Shown here one piece after another: positions 26,060 to 33,697 of a stretch of DNA of 64,000 bases. Each line of letters starts with the position of its first letter. Position 1 is the first letter of the stretch. Made by a program: the position numbers and the translations under genes. The notes beneath the pieces are model-generated. The model saw nothing but the letters and a program-made list of their open reading frames with translations, was not told the DNA's origin and did not search any database. Origin of the DNA: DAOUFU01 sp034429275 (GTDB lineage Bacteria > Chloroflexota > Anaerolineae > Aggregatilineales > Aggregatilineaceae); contig DAOUFU010000151.1 in the NCBI GenBank assembly GCA_034429275.1, positions 3,761 through 67,760 on the forward strand, given 5' to 3'.

Positions 26060-27157
26060 ATGACCAAACTGCACGATCTCAATGCCCTGGGCCAGGCTGC
26101 CTGGCTCGACTTCATTCGCCGTTCCTACATCGCCAGCGGTGAGCTTCAGGCCCTGGTTGAGCAAGGATTGCGCGGCGTCACATCCAACCCTTCGATCTTC
26201 GAAAAAGCTATCGCGGGCAGCGCCGACTATGATGACGACCTGCGCCGGTTGGTTGCAGAAGGCAGGTCGGTCAACGATATCTACGAAACGCTGGCCATTG
26301 CCGATATTCAGCGGGCGACCGATGTTCTGCGCCCGGTCTACGACGAGTCGCGCGGTGCGGATGGTTATGTCAGCCTGGAAGTCTCGCCCACGCTGGCCCA
26401 CGATACCGAAGGCACGATTGCCGATGCACGTCGTCTCTTTGCGGCGGTGAATCGCCCCAACCTGATGATCAAAGTCCCGGCCACGCCCGCCGGACTGCCG
26501 GCCATCGCCACCCTCATCGGCGAGGGCATCAACATCAACGTCACCCTGATCTTTTCCGTCAAGCAGTACGAAGCGGTCGTCGAGGCTTACCTGAGCGGGC
26601 TGGAACGCCTGGCAGCGTCTGGCGGCAGGCTCAGTGATGTCGCGTCGGTCGCATCCTTCTTTGTCAGCCGCGTCGATACTGCGGTGGATAAAGCGCTGGA
26701 AGCACAGGGAGTGCGCGATCTGCAGGGCAAGATCGCCGTCGCCAACAGCAAGCTGGCGTATGCACGCTTCAAGGAGTTGTTCGCGGGCGATCGCTGGCAG
26801 AAGCTGGCAGCAGCAGGGGCACGCTACCAGCGCCCGTTGTGGGCCAGCACAAGCACCAAGAATCCCGCCTATCCTGACACCCTGTACGTCGATACATTGA
26901 TCGGTCCGCACACGGTCAACACGCTGCCGCCTGAGACACTCGAAGCTTTCATGGATCACGGCGTGGTAGCGGTGACTATCGAACAGGGTCTCGACCAGGC
27001 GCGTGCCGATGTGGCCCGGCTGGCCGATCTCGGAATCGACCTGGATGCCATCACCCAGAAATTGCAGGATGACGGCGTCGCCGCCTTTGCCAAATCCTTC
27101 GAATCCCTGATGAACAGCATCGCGCAGAAACAGGCGCAGTACACCACGACTTCCTGA
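26060..27157 (+). CDS. tal: Transaldolase
   Basis: This 365-residue enzyme of the pentose phosphate pathway transfers a dihydroxyacetone unit between sugar phosphates through a Schiff-base lysine. Family blocks are GVTSNPSIFEKAI (about 39-51), GYVSLEVSP, NLMIKVPATPAGLPAI (Lys in the conserved MIKVPAT), INVTLIFSVKQYEAV and RYQRPLWASTSTKNP. Length fits the long bacterial/mycobacterial Tal class (about 370). GGAGAACCCAG is upstream of the ATG. It stands alone, divergent from the exporter. Confidence 0.94.
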   Translation: MTKLHDLNALGQAAWLDFIRRSYIASGELQALVEQGLRGVTSNPSIFEKAIAGSADYDDDLRRLVAEGRSVNDIYETLAIADIQRATDVLRPVYDESRGADGYVSLEVSPTLAHDTEGTIADARRLFAAVNRPNLMIKVPATPAGLPAIATLIGEGININVTLIFSVKQYEAVVEAYLSGLERLAASGGRLSDVASVASFFVSRVDTAVDKALEAQGVRDLQGKIAVANSKLAYARFKELFAGDRWQKLAAAGARYQRPLWASTSTKNPAYPDTLYVDTLIGPHTVNTLPPETLEAFMDHGVVAVTIEQGLDQARADVARLADLGIDLDAITQKLQDDGVAAFAKSFESLMNSIAQKQAQYTTTS

Positions 27158-27254
27158 TCGGCGCATCTCGGACCGAAATTTCGTGCTTCCCCTGCCCCGG
27201 CGTTGATGGTATGCTACTGGCGTCACGATACATCCGGCAGGGGAGGCACGCTTC

Positions 27255-27995
27255 ATGACCCGCTACGAAGACCAGGTTCGCTCCAATGAGCACACCATCG
27301 ACGCCGAATTCTGGAAAAATCCGGAAGGGGTCGAAGTAGAATTTGACTCGCTCAAGTTCTTGTACGTCCCCGATCATGTCTCTTCGTTCATTGCTGCTCG
27401 CGTAGCGCACCATGTCTACCGCTACCAGATCGACAACATCAGCACCAAGCGGCAGATCACACACGCTGTGATGATCACGATGGGCGGCCTGCTGCCGGGC
27501 GTGCTGCTGCACGATCATCTCGCCTGGACATTGAACAAAAACATCCCTCCGATCGACTTTGGCACGCTTGGCATCAAATACTATGCCGGGCCAGGCCAAC
27601 CGCTCGACGAGCCGCGCATCATCCACCCGCTGTCTATCGAGGTCGAAGGATTGGTGGTTGGCGTAGTAGAAGACCTAGTGGACCTGGGTGGCACGGCCCG
27701 TTTCGTCGCGCAGTATCTGCGCGAGGAACGCAAAGCCCGTCACATTGTGTTGATTGCACCCTACCTCAAGAGCGCCGATGTTAAAGACGAGATGGACGTG
27801 ATCCACTACGGTTTTGTGCCTAAAGATACCTGGATCATCACCCCGCGCGAAAAGGTGGAGACCTTGATCAAGCGCGTCCCCTACTGGCGGGATCGGGGCG
27901 CAACGCTGGAAGCCTGCAGCGCCAACTTGCGCAAGATCGGCTACCCGCCCTACCTGATCGATACCTATCTGCGAGCAACGTACGAACGCGGCTGA
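27255..27995 (+). CDS. Phosphoribosyltransferase-like protein
   Basis: This 246-residue protein has a single recognisable motif. VVGVVEDLVDLGGTA (134-148) follows the PRPP-binding loop of type I phosphoribosyltransferases, usually two acidic residues then xxxTGxT. Here it reads ED-LVDLGGT, so the loop is slightly unusual. The N-terminal half has DNISTKRQITHAVMITMGGLLPGVLL, compatible with the hood and first Rossmann strand. It ends in a helical region with ITPREKVETLIKRVP. Salvage (hypoxanthine or xanthine type) is possible but the hood is too divergent to name a base. It is 97 bases after tal and about 70 bases before the lysine promoter. Confidence 0.6.
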   Translation: MTRYEDQVRSNEHTIDAEFWKNPEGVEVEFDSLKFLYVPDHVSSFIAARVAHHVYRYQIDNISTKRQITHAVMITMGGLLPGVLLHDHLAWTLNKNIPPIDFGTLGIKYYAGPGQPLDEPRIIHPLSIEVEGLVVGVVEDLVDLGGTARFVAQYLREERKARHIVLIAPYLKSADVKDEMDVIHYGFVPKDTWIITPREKVETLIKRVPYWRDRGATLEACSANLRKIGYPPYLIDTYLRATYERG

Positions 27996-28067
27996 CCTCT
28001 ATTTCCGGTAGCGTGAAGGGTCGGATGAAGGGCATTGGGCAAAATCACCAAACTTTTCACCACCCTC

Positions 28068-28096
28068 TTGACGGATGCAGCAAATGCGCGTATTCT
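28068..28096 (+). promoter_or_regulatory. Sigma-70-type promoter of the lysine operon
   Basis: TTGACG (28068-28073) and TATTCT (28091-28096) are separated by exactly 17 bases. Transcription would begin near 28103, about 42 bases before the first leader peptide and 400 bases before lysW. There is no other good hexamer pair between 27996 and lysW. Confidence 0.6.
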
Positions 28097-28144
28097 GTTC
28101 AACAGTGTAAGCGCTCTCTCAAGCAGGCAAAGAATCAGTAAACC

Positions 28145-28201
28145 ATGATGAACCTGACCAGCAAGCAGACCAAGAAGGCGAAGAAGACCAACGTCCGTTA
28201 G
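28145..28201 (+). CDS. Lysine-rich leader peptide 1
   Basis: This is an 18-codon open frame, MMNLTSKQTKKAKKTNVR, with five lysine codons (all AAG), four of them as KK-x-KK. It lies between a promoter and an intrinsic terminator upstream of a lysine biosynthetic operon, the layout of an attenuator leader peptide. The stop codon sits at the start of the antiterminator segment. The ribosome-binding site is weak (AGGCAAAG about 18 bases upstream). Confidence 0.75.
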   Translation: MMNLTSKQTKKAKKTNVR

Positions 28202-28279
28202 GACGAGGGGCATTTCGCGCTGCTTGCCGGTAAACCGAACTCGCGCCACCAAAGCCACTCGTCCTCGAGTGGCTTTTTT
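28192..28279 (+). promoter_or_regulatory. Lysine attenuator 1 (pause hairpin, antiterminator, terminator)
   Basis: Four segments are visible. CGTCC-GTTA-GGACG (28192-28205) is a small hairpin at the leader stop codon. AGGACGAGGGGC (28200-28211) can pair with GCCACTCGTCCT (28254-28265) at 11 of 12 positions, forming an antiterminator. GCCACTCG (28254-28261) alternatively pairs with CGAGTGGC (28266-28273), followed by six T, which is a perfect intrinsic terminator. The two pairings exclude each other. A ribosome stalled at the lysine codons would leave 28200-28211 free and prevent termination. Confidence 0.75.
28251..28279 (+). terminator. Intrinsic terminator of attenuator 1
   Basis: Perfect 8-bp stem GCCACTCG/CGAGTGGC with TCCT loop, flanked by AAA and a TTTTTT run that extend the pairing to 11 bp. 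Confidence 0.88.
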
Positions 28280-28313
28280 GTTGTGCGCGCGCCGAGTGCT
28301 GAGGATCACAATC

Positions 28314-28379
28314 ATGAACACCCTGACCACGATCAACACGAAGAAGTCCAAGAAGCATAGCCCACCTTGGCGGCGATAG
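28314..28379 (+). CDS. Lysine-rich leader peptide 2
   Basis: This 21-codon open frame resembles leader peptide 1 in sequence: MN-x-LT near the start and TKKSKK at residues 9-14, with four AAG lysine codons, then HSPPWRR. GAGGA lies nine bases before the ATG, a proper ribosome-binding site. It is followed by its own antiterminator and terminator. The resemblance to peptide 1 suggests a tandem duplication of the attenuator. Confidence 0.75.
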   Translation: MNTLTTINTKKSKKHSPPWRR

Positions 28380-28449
28380 CCGGTAGGGACCTTCGCGTTG
28401 TCTGGAGCGCGCCCCACCCGCCATCGCCGGGAAGGGGCGCGTTTTGTTT
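28372..28449 (+). promoter_or_regulatory. Lysine attenuator 2 (antiterminator and terminator)
   Basis: The terminator is CGCGCCCC (28408-28415) with GGGGCGCG (28434-28441) and TTTTGTTT. The competing segment GGCGATAGCCGGTAGGG (28372-28388), which covers the leader stop codon, can pair with 28412-28428 at 14 of 17 positions and so open the terminator's left arm. The position relative to the leader stop is the same as in attenuator 1. Passing two attenuators in series should sharpen the response to lysine. Confidence 0.65.
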
Positions 28450-28505
28450 CATTTGTTGGTGATGTCCTTGTTTGTGTATCAGGCGTAACGCCGGGAGAAC
28501 CCACC

Positions 28506-28673
28506 ATGCAAGCCGAATGTGTAGAATGTGGCGCTCAGCTCGAAATTCCTGCCGATGTGATGCAGGGCGAAATCTTGCCCTGCGCCGACTGCGGTGCCGA
28601 CCTCGAAGTCATCGCGCTCGACCCGCTCACCCTTGAGCTGGCCCCGATGGAAATGGAAGATTGGGGCGAATGA
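28506..28673 (+). CDS. lysW: Amino-group carrier protein LysW
   Basis: This 55-residue carrier protein holds alpha-aminoadipate (or glutamate) on its C-terminal glutamate while lysine (or arginine) is built. It has the two zinc-binding pairs CVEC (5-8) and CADC (27-30) and the diagnostic acidic tail ending EDWGE. GGGAGA lies seven bases upstream of the ATG. A longer in-frame opening from 28398 runs through the attenuator terminator and has no site. Its stop overlaps the lysX start (ATGA). Confidence 0.96.
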   Translation: MQAECVECGAQLEIPADVMQGEILPCADCGADLEVIALDPLTLELAPMEMEDWGE

Positions 28674-29527
28674 GACTCGGTATTCTGTGCAGCCGTGTGC
28701 GGGTGGAGGAAAAACTCCTCTTCGCCGCCTTTGAGTCGCTAGGCGTCGAGCCGGTCCGGTTGGATGAGCGCGAGATGACCGCACGTGTCGGCGTTTTTGC
28801 GCCCGAAGTGGACCTGGTGCTGGAACGCAGCGTCAGCGCCACCGCCGGGTTAGTCGCCACCCTGCTGCTGGAATCGGCGGGCGTGCGCGTGATCAACAGC
28901 TATGCCACCGCCAGCACCTGTGCCGACAAAGTGCGCACCACCCTGGCCCTGGCCGCGCACAATGTCCCCCAGCCGGCCACCGAGATCGCGCTCAGTCCTG
29001 AGGCCGCGCTCGACGCCATCGAACGTATCGGCTATCCTGCCGTGCTCAAACCCGCCATTGGGTCGTGGGGCCGCCTGCTGGCCCGCGTCAACGACCGCGA
29101 TGCCGCTGAGGCCCTCATCGAGCACAAAACCGTGCTGGGAAGCGTCAATCACCAAGTGTTCTACATCCAGGAATACATCGCTAAACCTTCGCGGGATATT
29201 CGCGCTTTTGTCATCGGCACCGAGACCATCTGCGCTATCTACCGGTCCTCGCCGCACTGGATCACCAACACGGCGCGCGGTGGCCAGGCTTCCAACTGCC
29301 CGGTCACGCCGGAGATCGCCGCCCTCTGCCGCGATGCTGCACTGGCGGTCAGCGGCGGTGCGGGTGGAGTGCTCGCCATCGATCTACTCGAAGACCCGGC
29401 GCGGGGATTGGTGGTGTGCGAAGTCAATCACACTATGGAATTCCGCAACAGCATCGACACCACTGGCGTCAATATTCCTCAGCATATCGCGACCTATGCC
29501 CTACATGCGCTGGAGGCCGCCCGATGA
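28670..29527 (+). CDS. lysX: LysW--aminoadipate ligase LysX
   Basis: This 285-residue ATP-grasp ligase attaches the alpha-amino group of aminoadipate to the LysW C-terminal glutamate. RimK/LysX features include YPAVLKPAIGSWGRLLARV, FYIQEYIAKPSRDIRAFVIG, WITNTARGGQASNCPVT (nucleotide and amino-acid pocket) and VCEVNHTMEFRNS with the metal-binding Glu and Asn. It starts at an ATGA overlap with lysW. ArgX-type ligases that use glutamate are close relatives. The homocitrate-route genes and lysine attenuators here favour LysX, but dual use for arginine is possible. Confidence 0.93.
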   Translation: MRLGILCSRVRVEEKLLFAAFESLGVEPVRLDEREMTARVGVFAPEVDLVLERSVSATAGLVATLLLESAGVRVINSYATASTCADKVRTTLALAAHNVPQPATEIALSPEAALDAIERIGYPAVLKPAIGSWGRLLARVNDRDAAEALIEHKTVLGSVNHQVFYIQEYIAKPSRDIRAFVIGTETICAIYRSSPHWITNTARGGQASNCPVTPEIAALCRDAALAVSGGAGGVLAIDLLEDPARGLVVCEVNHTMEFRNSIDTTGVNIPQHIATYALHALEAAR

Positions 29528-30573
29528 ACGTTGAACGCCTGCGGGTGAGCATTGTCGGGGCGTCCGGCTATGTGGGCGGGGAACTACTTCGCCTGCTGCT
29601 AGATCATCCCCACGTCGAAGTGGCGCAGGTCACCTCCGAACGGCATACCGGCCAGTGGGTCTACCAGGTTCACCCCCACCTGCGCGGACGGTCCACGCTG
29701 CGTTTCACCTCGCGCGAAACCCTCGAATCCTGTGATGTGCTGTTCCTCGCCATGCCTCACGGCGAAGCCCAGACTCAGATCGAGCGCTATGCGGCGTTGG
29801 CGGAGCGCATCATCGACCTGAGCGCCGATTTCCGCCTGCGCAGCTCCGCTGACTACGCGGCAGCCTATCAACACGAGCACCTCGCTCCCGATTGGCTGCC
29901 GCGTTTTGTTTATGGGCTTCCAGAGATCAATCGTGCTGCCCTGACCAATGCATCCTATGCGAGCGGCGTGGGCTGCAACGCCACCGCGACCATTCTGGCC
30001 GTATGGCCCCTCGTTCACAGCGGGCTGATCCCCACCGGTCAGCCCCTGATTGCCGATCTCAAGGTGGGCAGCAGCGAGGCAGGCAACACACCCACCCCTG
30101 CCAGCCATCACCCGGCGCGAAGCGGAGTTGTTCGCCCCTTCCAACTGACCGGCCACCGACACGAAGCCGAGGTGCGCCAGGCGTTGGGCAGCAGCCCCTA
30201 CGAAGTGCGCCTGTCGGTGACCAGTGTCGAGATGGTGCGCGGTGTGGCGGCTGCCGTTCATCTCACCCTGCCGCGCGATCTTGACGAACGTGAGCTGTGG
30301 CGCATCTACCGCGCTACCTGGAAAGACCAACCGTTTGTGCGCATTGTCCACGACCGGGGCAGCCTGCACCGCCACCCCGAACCTCGCCTGGTTGCCGGGA
30401 CCAACTACGCGGATGTGGGTTGGGAATATGACCCTGCCACCGGACGGGCCGTGCTGCTCAGCGCCATCGATAACCTGGGCAAGGGCGCAGCGGGATCGGC
30501 GGTGCAGTGCCTGAACCTGATGTGTGGCTTTGACGAAACAACCGCCCTCACCTTTGGAGGACTTTACCCATGA
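29524..30573 (+). CDS. lysY: LysW-aminoadipyl-phosphate reductase LysY
   Basis: This 349-residue NADPH-dependent reductase, an ArgC homologue, reduces the phosphorylated LysW-aminoadipate to the semialdehyde. It has VSIVGASGYVGGELLRLL (Rossmann), SADFRLRS, YGLPEIN, SGVGCNATATILAVWPL with the catalytic cysteine, and DNLGKGAAGSAVQ near the end. The ATG at 29524 overlaps the lysX stop (ATGA). Confidence 0.94.
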   Translation: MNVERLRVSIVGASGYVGGELLRLLLDHPHVEVAQVTSERHTGQWVYQVHPHLRGRSTLRFTSRETLESCDVLFLAMPHGEAQTQIERYAALAERIIDLSADFRLRSSADYAAAYQHEHLAPDWLPRFVYGLPEINRAALTNASYASGVGCNATATILAVWPLVHSGLIPTGQPLIADLKVGSSEAGNTPTPASHHPARSGVVRPFQLTGHRHEAEVRQALGSSPYEVRLSVTSVEMVRGVAAAVHLTLPRDLDERELWRIYRATWKDQPFVRIVHDRGSLHRHPEPRLVAGTNYADVGWEYDPATGRAVLLSAIDNLGKGAAGSAVQCLNLMCGFDETTALTFGGLYP

Positions 30574-31409
30574 CTCTACATGTACTCAAACTTGGCGGCG
30601 GCGCGGGCATCGATTCCGAGCCGGTGATGCGCAATCTCGCCGCGCGAATCCTGAACGGCGAGCAGTGGGTGCTGGTGCACGGGGCGAGCGATGCCGCCAA
30701 TACGCTGGCGGAACAGGTCGGCCACCCGGTACAAACCATCACCAGCCCTGGCGGGCACGTCAGCCGTTACACCGACGCTCGTATGATCGCGCTTTACAGC
30801 GCCGCCGCCGCCTCAATTACCCAGCAGATCGCGGCGCAGTTGGCCGGTTGTGGTGTGGCAGCAGTTGGCCTGGGAGGGCCAAATATCATCGCCGCCCAGC
30901 GCAAGACCGCCATTCGCGCCATCCGCAATGGCCGCCCGGTTGTCATCCGCGACGATTACTCCGGCACAATCACCGGGATCAATGTGCACATCCTGCGCAC
31001 CTTACTTCAGGCCGGGCTGACCCCTATCGTTGCGCCGGTGGCAATGGGTCAGGAATTTGAGCGGCTCAACGTTGATGGCGACCTGGTTGCGGCCACCATC
31101 GCGCAGGCACTGAACGCCCAGACCTTGGTCATCCTCAGCAACGTGCCCGGACTGCTGCGCGACGTGAACGATCCGAGGTCGGTCGTCTCGCGCTTCATCC
31201 TGCGAGACCTGGACACATATGAGCCGCTGGCCCAGGGACGTATGAAGAAAAAACTGCTGGCCGCTCGCGCCGCCCAGGTTGCCGAAGTCATCCTGGCCGA
31301 CGCCCGCATTGAGCAGCCGCTCGATGCCGCTCTGGCCGGCGCAGGTACGCACATCGTCCGCGATCTTCCAGAAATCCGCGAGGTGCACCTTGTACGACAC
31401 ACAGCTTGA
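30570..31409 (+). CDS. lysZ: LysW-aminoadipate kinase LysZ
   Basis: This 279-residue amino-acid kinase, an ArgB homologue, phosphorylates the side-chain carboxylate of LysW-bound aminoadipate. It shows LKLGGGAG at the N-terminus (phosphate loop), the substrate region ITSPGGHVSRYTD, and LVILSNVPGLLRDVND with GRMKKKLLAA near the end (nucleotide site). GGAGG is ten bases upstream; the start is an ATGA overlap with lysY. Confidence 0.93.
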   Translation: MTLHVLKLGGGAGIDSEPVMRNLAARILNGEQWVLVHGASDAANTLAEQVGHPVQTITSPGGHVSRYTDARMIALYSAAAASITQQIAAQLAGCGVAAVGLGGPNIIAAQRKTAIRAIRNGRPVVIRDDYSGTITGINVHILRTLLQAGLTPIVAPVAMGQEFERLNVDGDLVAATIAQALNAQTLVILSNVPGLLRDVNDPRSVVSRFILRDLDTYEPLAQGRMKKKLLAARAAQVAEVILADARIEQPLDAALAGAGTHIVRDLPEIREVHLVRHTA

Positions 31410-32568
31410 CCTGATGAGCCTGGAGCAAGCACACACCAGCGGAGCGTATGTCAAACGCGATCTTCAGATCGTGCGTGGTTCGGGCGCGCTGCTGTACGAC
31501 GCCGGGGGCCGTTCCTATATCGACTGTGTGGGCGGCATGGGTGCAGCGGCCTTTGGCCACGCACATCCAGCCATTTTGCGCGCCATTCAGGAACAGGCCG
31601 CCGAACTGATCATCTGCCCGGAGCTGTTTCACAACCCGGTGCGGGCGCGCTATCAGGCCGAGCTGTGCCGCGTAACCGGGATGCCGCGCGTATTCCTGTG
31701 CAACAGTGGGGCCGAGACTATCGAGGGCGCGTTGAAGATCGCGCGCCTGGTAACCAAACGTTCTGGCATCGTGGCGACCATGCGCGGCTTTCACGGGCGG
31801 ACGATGGGTGCGCTCAGCACGACCTGGAACCGTGCTTACCGCGAGCCGTTCGATCCGCTCGTGCCAGGGGTGCGGCACGTGCCCTATAACAACCTGGAAA
31901 AACTGGCCGAGGCCGTTGATGACACCACCGCCGCCGTGCTGATCGAGCCAATTCAGGGCGAGGGCGGTGTCCATCCGGCCCAGCCCGGCTATCTGCGCGC
32001 AGTGCAGGACCTCTGCCACGAGCGCGGAGCGATGTTGATCCTGGACGAAGTACAGACCGGTTTCGGGCGCACCGGCTGGCCGTTTGCTTTCCAGGCGGAA
32101 GACATCCAGCCGGACCTGCTGTGCCTCGCCAAGAGCATAGCGGGCGGCCTGCCAATGGGTGCTGTCCTGTTGGGTGAGCGCATAGGTGAACTCTCGCCCG
32201 CCTCGCATGGCAGCACGTTCGGCGGCGGACCCGTCGTTTGTGCAGCCGGGCTGGCCGTGTTGGACCTGCTTGAAAACACCGACCTGGTGATGCGCGCCCG
32301 GATTCTCGGCGAACAGGTGATCGCCCATCTGCGCGATCATCTGCCCGCCCAGGCCGCGCGCGAAGTACGCGGACGCGGATTCATGATCGGCATCGAACTG
32401 CGCGACAAAGTCGCCCCCTTGCTGACAGAGCTTCAGGCGCGCGGCGTGCTGGCGCTGCCTGCCGGCAGCACAGTGCTTCGCCTGCTGCCCCCCCTGGTGA
32501 TCACAGATGAACAACTTTGGCAAGCAGTCACAACCGTCGAGGAGGTTTTGAGCAATGCCGTTCAATAA
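31390..32568 (+). CDS. lysJ: LysW-aminoadipate semialdehyde aminotransferase LysJ
   Basis: This PLP aminotransferase of about 392 residues (ArgD/LysJ family) converts the LysW-linked semialdehyde to LysW-lysine. It has VRGSGALLYDAGGRSYIDCVGGMG, CNSGAETIEGALKIAR, GFHGRTMGALSTTW, ILDEVQTGFGRTG and CLAKSIAGGLPMG with the PLP lysine. I favour a TTG start at 31390: GAGG lies six bases before it, and it gives an N-terminus comparable to Thermus LysJ. The ATG at 31414 has no visible site. This overlaps the lysZ end by 20 bases. Confidence 0.9.
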   Translation: MYDTQLDLMSLEQAHTSGAYVKRDLQIVRGSGALLYDAGGRSYIDCVGGMGAAAFGHAHPAILRAIQEQAAELIICPELFHNPVRARYQAELCRVTGMPRVFLCNSGAETIEGALKIARLVTKRSGIVATMRGFHGRTMGALSTTWNRAYREPFDPLVPGVRHVPYNNLEKLAEAVDDTTAAVLIEPIQGEGGVHPAQPGYLRAVQDLCHERGAMLILDEVQTGFGRTGWPFAFQAEDIQPDLLCLAKSIAGGLPMGAVLLGERIGELSPASHGSTFGGGPVVCAAGLAVLDLLENTDLVMRARILGEQVIAHLRDHLPAQAAREVRGRGFMIGIELRDKVAPLLTELQARGVLALPAGSTVLRLLPPLVITDEQLWQAVTTVEEVLSNAVQ

Positions 32569-33697
32569 CTATCACATCATCGAAAGCACCCTGCGCGAAG
32601 GTGAGCAGTTTAGCACGGCCTCTTTCTCCACCGCGCAGAAATTGGAGATCGCCGGGCTGCTGGACGACTTTGGCGTTGAGATGATCGAGATGACCTCGCC
32701 GTGTGCGTCACCTCAGAGCGAGGCTGATATCCGTGCCATGGTGGGGGCCGGGCTACGCGCCCGAATCCTGACCCACATCCGCTGCCACAAGGAGGATGCC
32801 CGGCGCGCCCTGGATACCGGAGTTCACGGGCTGGACATCGTGATCGGCACCTCGCCTTTGCTGATGCAGCACAGCCATGGCAAGAGCATCAACCAGATCA
32901 TCGACCTGGCCGCCGAGGTAATTCAGTTTGTGCGCAGCCAGGCTCCGGAGATCATCCTGCGTTTCAGCACCGAAGACACCTTCCGTAGCCGGGAAGCGGA
33001 CCTGCTGCGCGTCTACCTGGCCGTGGCCGAGCTTGGCATGGTCAATCGCCTGGGCGTGGCGGATACGGTGGGTGTTGCCCTGCCGCAGCAGGTCTACGCG
33101 ATGGTCCACCAGCTGGTGCGGCTCACCCGGCTTGATGTCGAGTTCCACGGGCACAACGACAGCGGCTGTGCCATCGCCAACGCGTGCGCCGCGCTCGAAG
33201 CGGGTGCAACACACATCGATACCACCGTGTTGGGCATTGGCGAACGTAATGGGATCACTCCGCTCGGTGGGTTGATCGCACGGCTGTACACGCTAGATCG
33301 CAGCTATGTCGCCAAGTACAACCTGCACCTGCTGCCCCGCATCGACCGCCTGATCGCCGACATCTGCGGGCTGCAAATCCCGTTCAACAACTACATCACC
33401 GGTTCCAGCGCGTTTATCCACAAAGCAGGCATTCATGCCAAAGCGGTGCTGGCTGATCCCTCGACCTACGAAATTTTGCAGCCGGATGATTTTGGCCTCT
33501 CGCGTGAGGTCGCTATCGGCCACCGCCTGATGGGATGGAACGCGCTGCGCGAGCGCGCCCTGGCGCTTGGCCTCGATCTGGACGAGAGCACGCTGCGCGC
33601 CATCACCCAGGATGTCAAACAGCGCGCCGATGTACGTCCCCTGGCCCTGGCCGAAATCGATCATCTGCTGCTTGCCGCCGTGCCCGGAGTCGGATGA
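32555..33697 (+). CDS. hcs: Homocitrate synthase
   Basis: This 380-residue enzyme is the first step of the aminoadipate pathway, condensing acetyl-CoA with 2-oxoglutarate. It belongs to the LeuA/NifV/HCS family: IIESTLREGEQFSTASFS (metal and catalytic Arg/Glu), HIRCHKEDARRAL, EFHGHNDSGCAIAN with the HxH metal site, and TVLGIGERNGITPLGGL. The HKAGIHAKA motif near the end is typical of homocitrate synthases. The long LeuA regulatory domain is absent. GAGGAGG lies nine bases upstream, and it overlaps lysJ by 14 bases. Confidence 0.93.
   Translation: MPFNNYHIIESTLREGEQFSTASFSTAQKLEIAGLLDDFGVEMIEMTSPCASPQSEADIRAMVGAGLRARILTHIRCHKEDARRALDTGVHGLDIVIGTSPLLMQHSHGKSINQIIDLAAEVIQFVRSQAPEIILRFSTEDTFRSREADLLRVYLAVAELGMVNRLGVADTVGVALPQQVYAMVHQLVRLTRLDVEFHGHNDSGCAIANACAALEAGATHIDTTVLGIGERNGITPLGGLIARLYTLDRSYVAKYNLHLLPRIDRLIADICGLQIPFNNYITGSSAFIHKAGIHAKAVLADPSTYEILQPDDFGLSREVAIGHRLMGWNALRERALALGLDLDESTLRAITQDVKQRADVRPLALAEIDHLLLAAVPGVG

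Noticed and set aside
25946..27256. Long minus-strand frame (436 codons) opposite transaldolase
   Set aside because: The plus strand encodes an unmistakable transaldolase with all family motifs; the antisense frame has none.
28398..28505. Upstream in-frame extension of lysW from an ATG at 28398
   Set aside because: It would translate through the second attenuator's terminator. The ATG at 28506 has a proper GGGAGA site and gives the standard LysW length.
28103..28505. L-box lysine riboswitch
   Set aside because: Considered because the leader is long and precedes lysine genes, but the five-helix core and its conserved loops are not seen. The leader-peptide attenuators explain the sequence better.
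31288..32565. Minus-strand frame (425 codons) opposite lysJ
   Set aside because: lysJ is clearly coding and co-linear with the operon; the antisense frame is low-complexity and lacks a ribosome-binding site.
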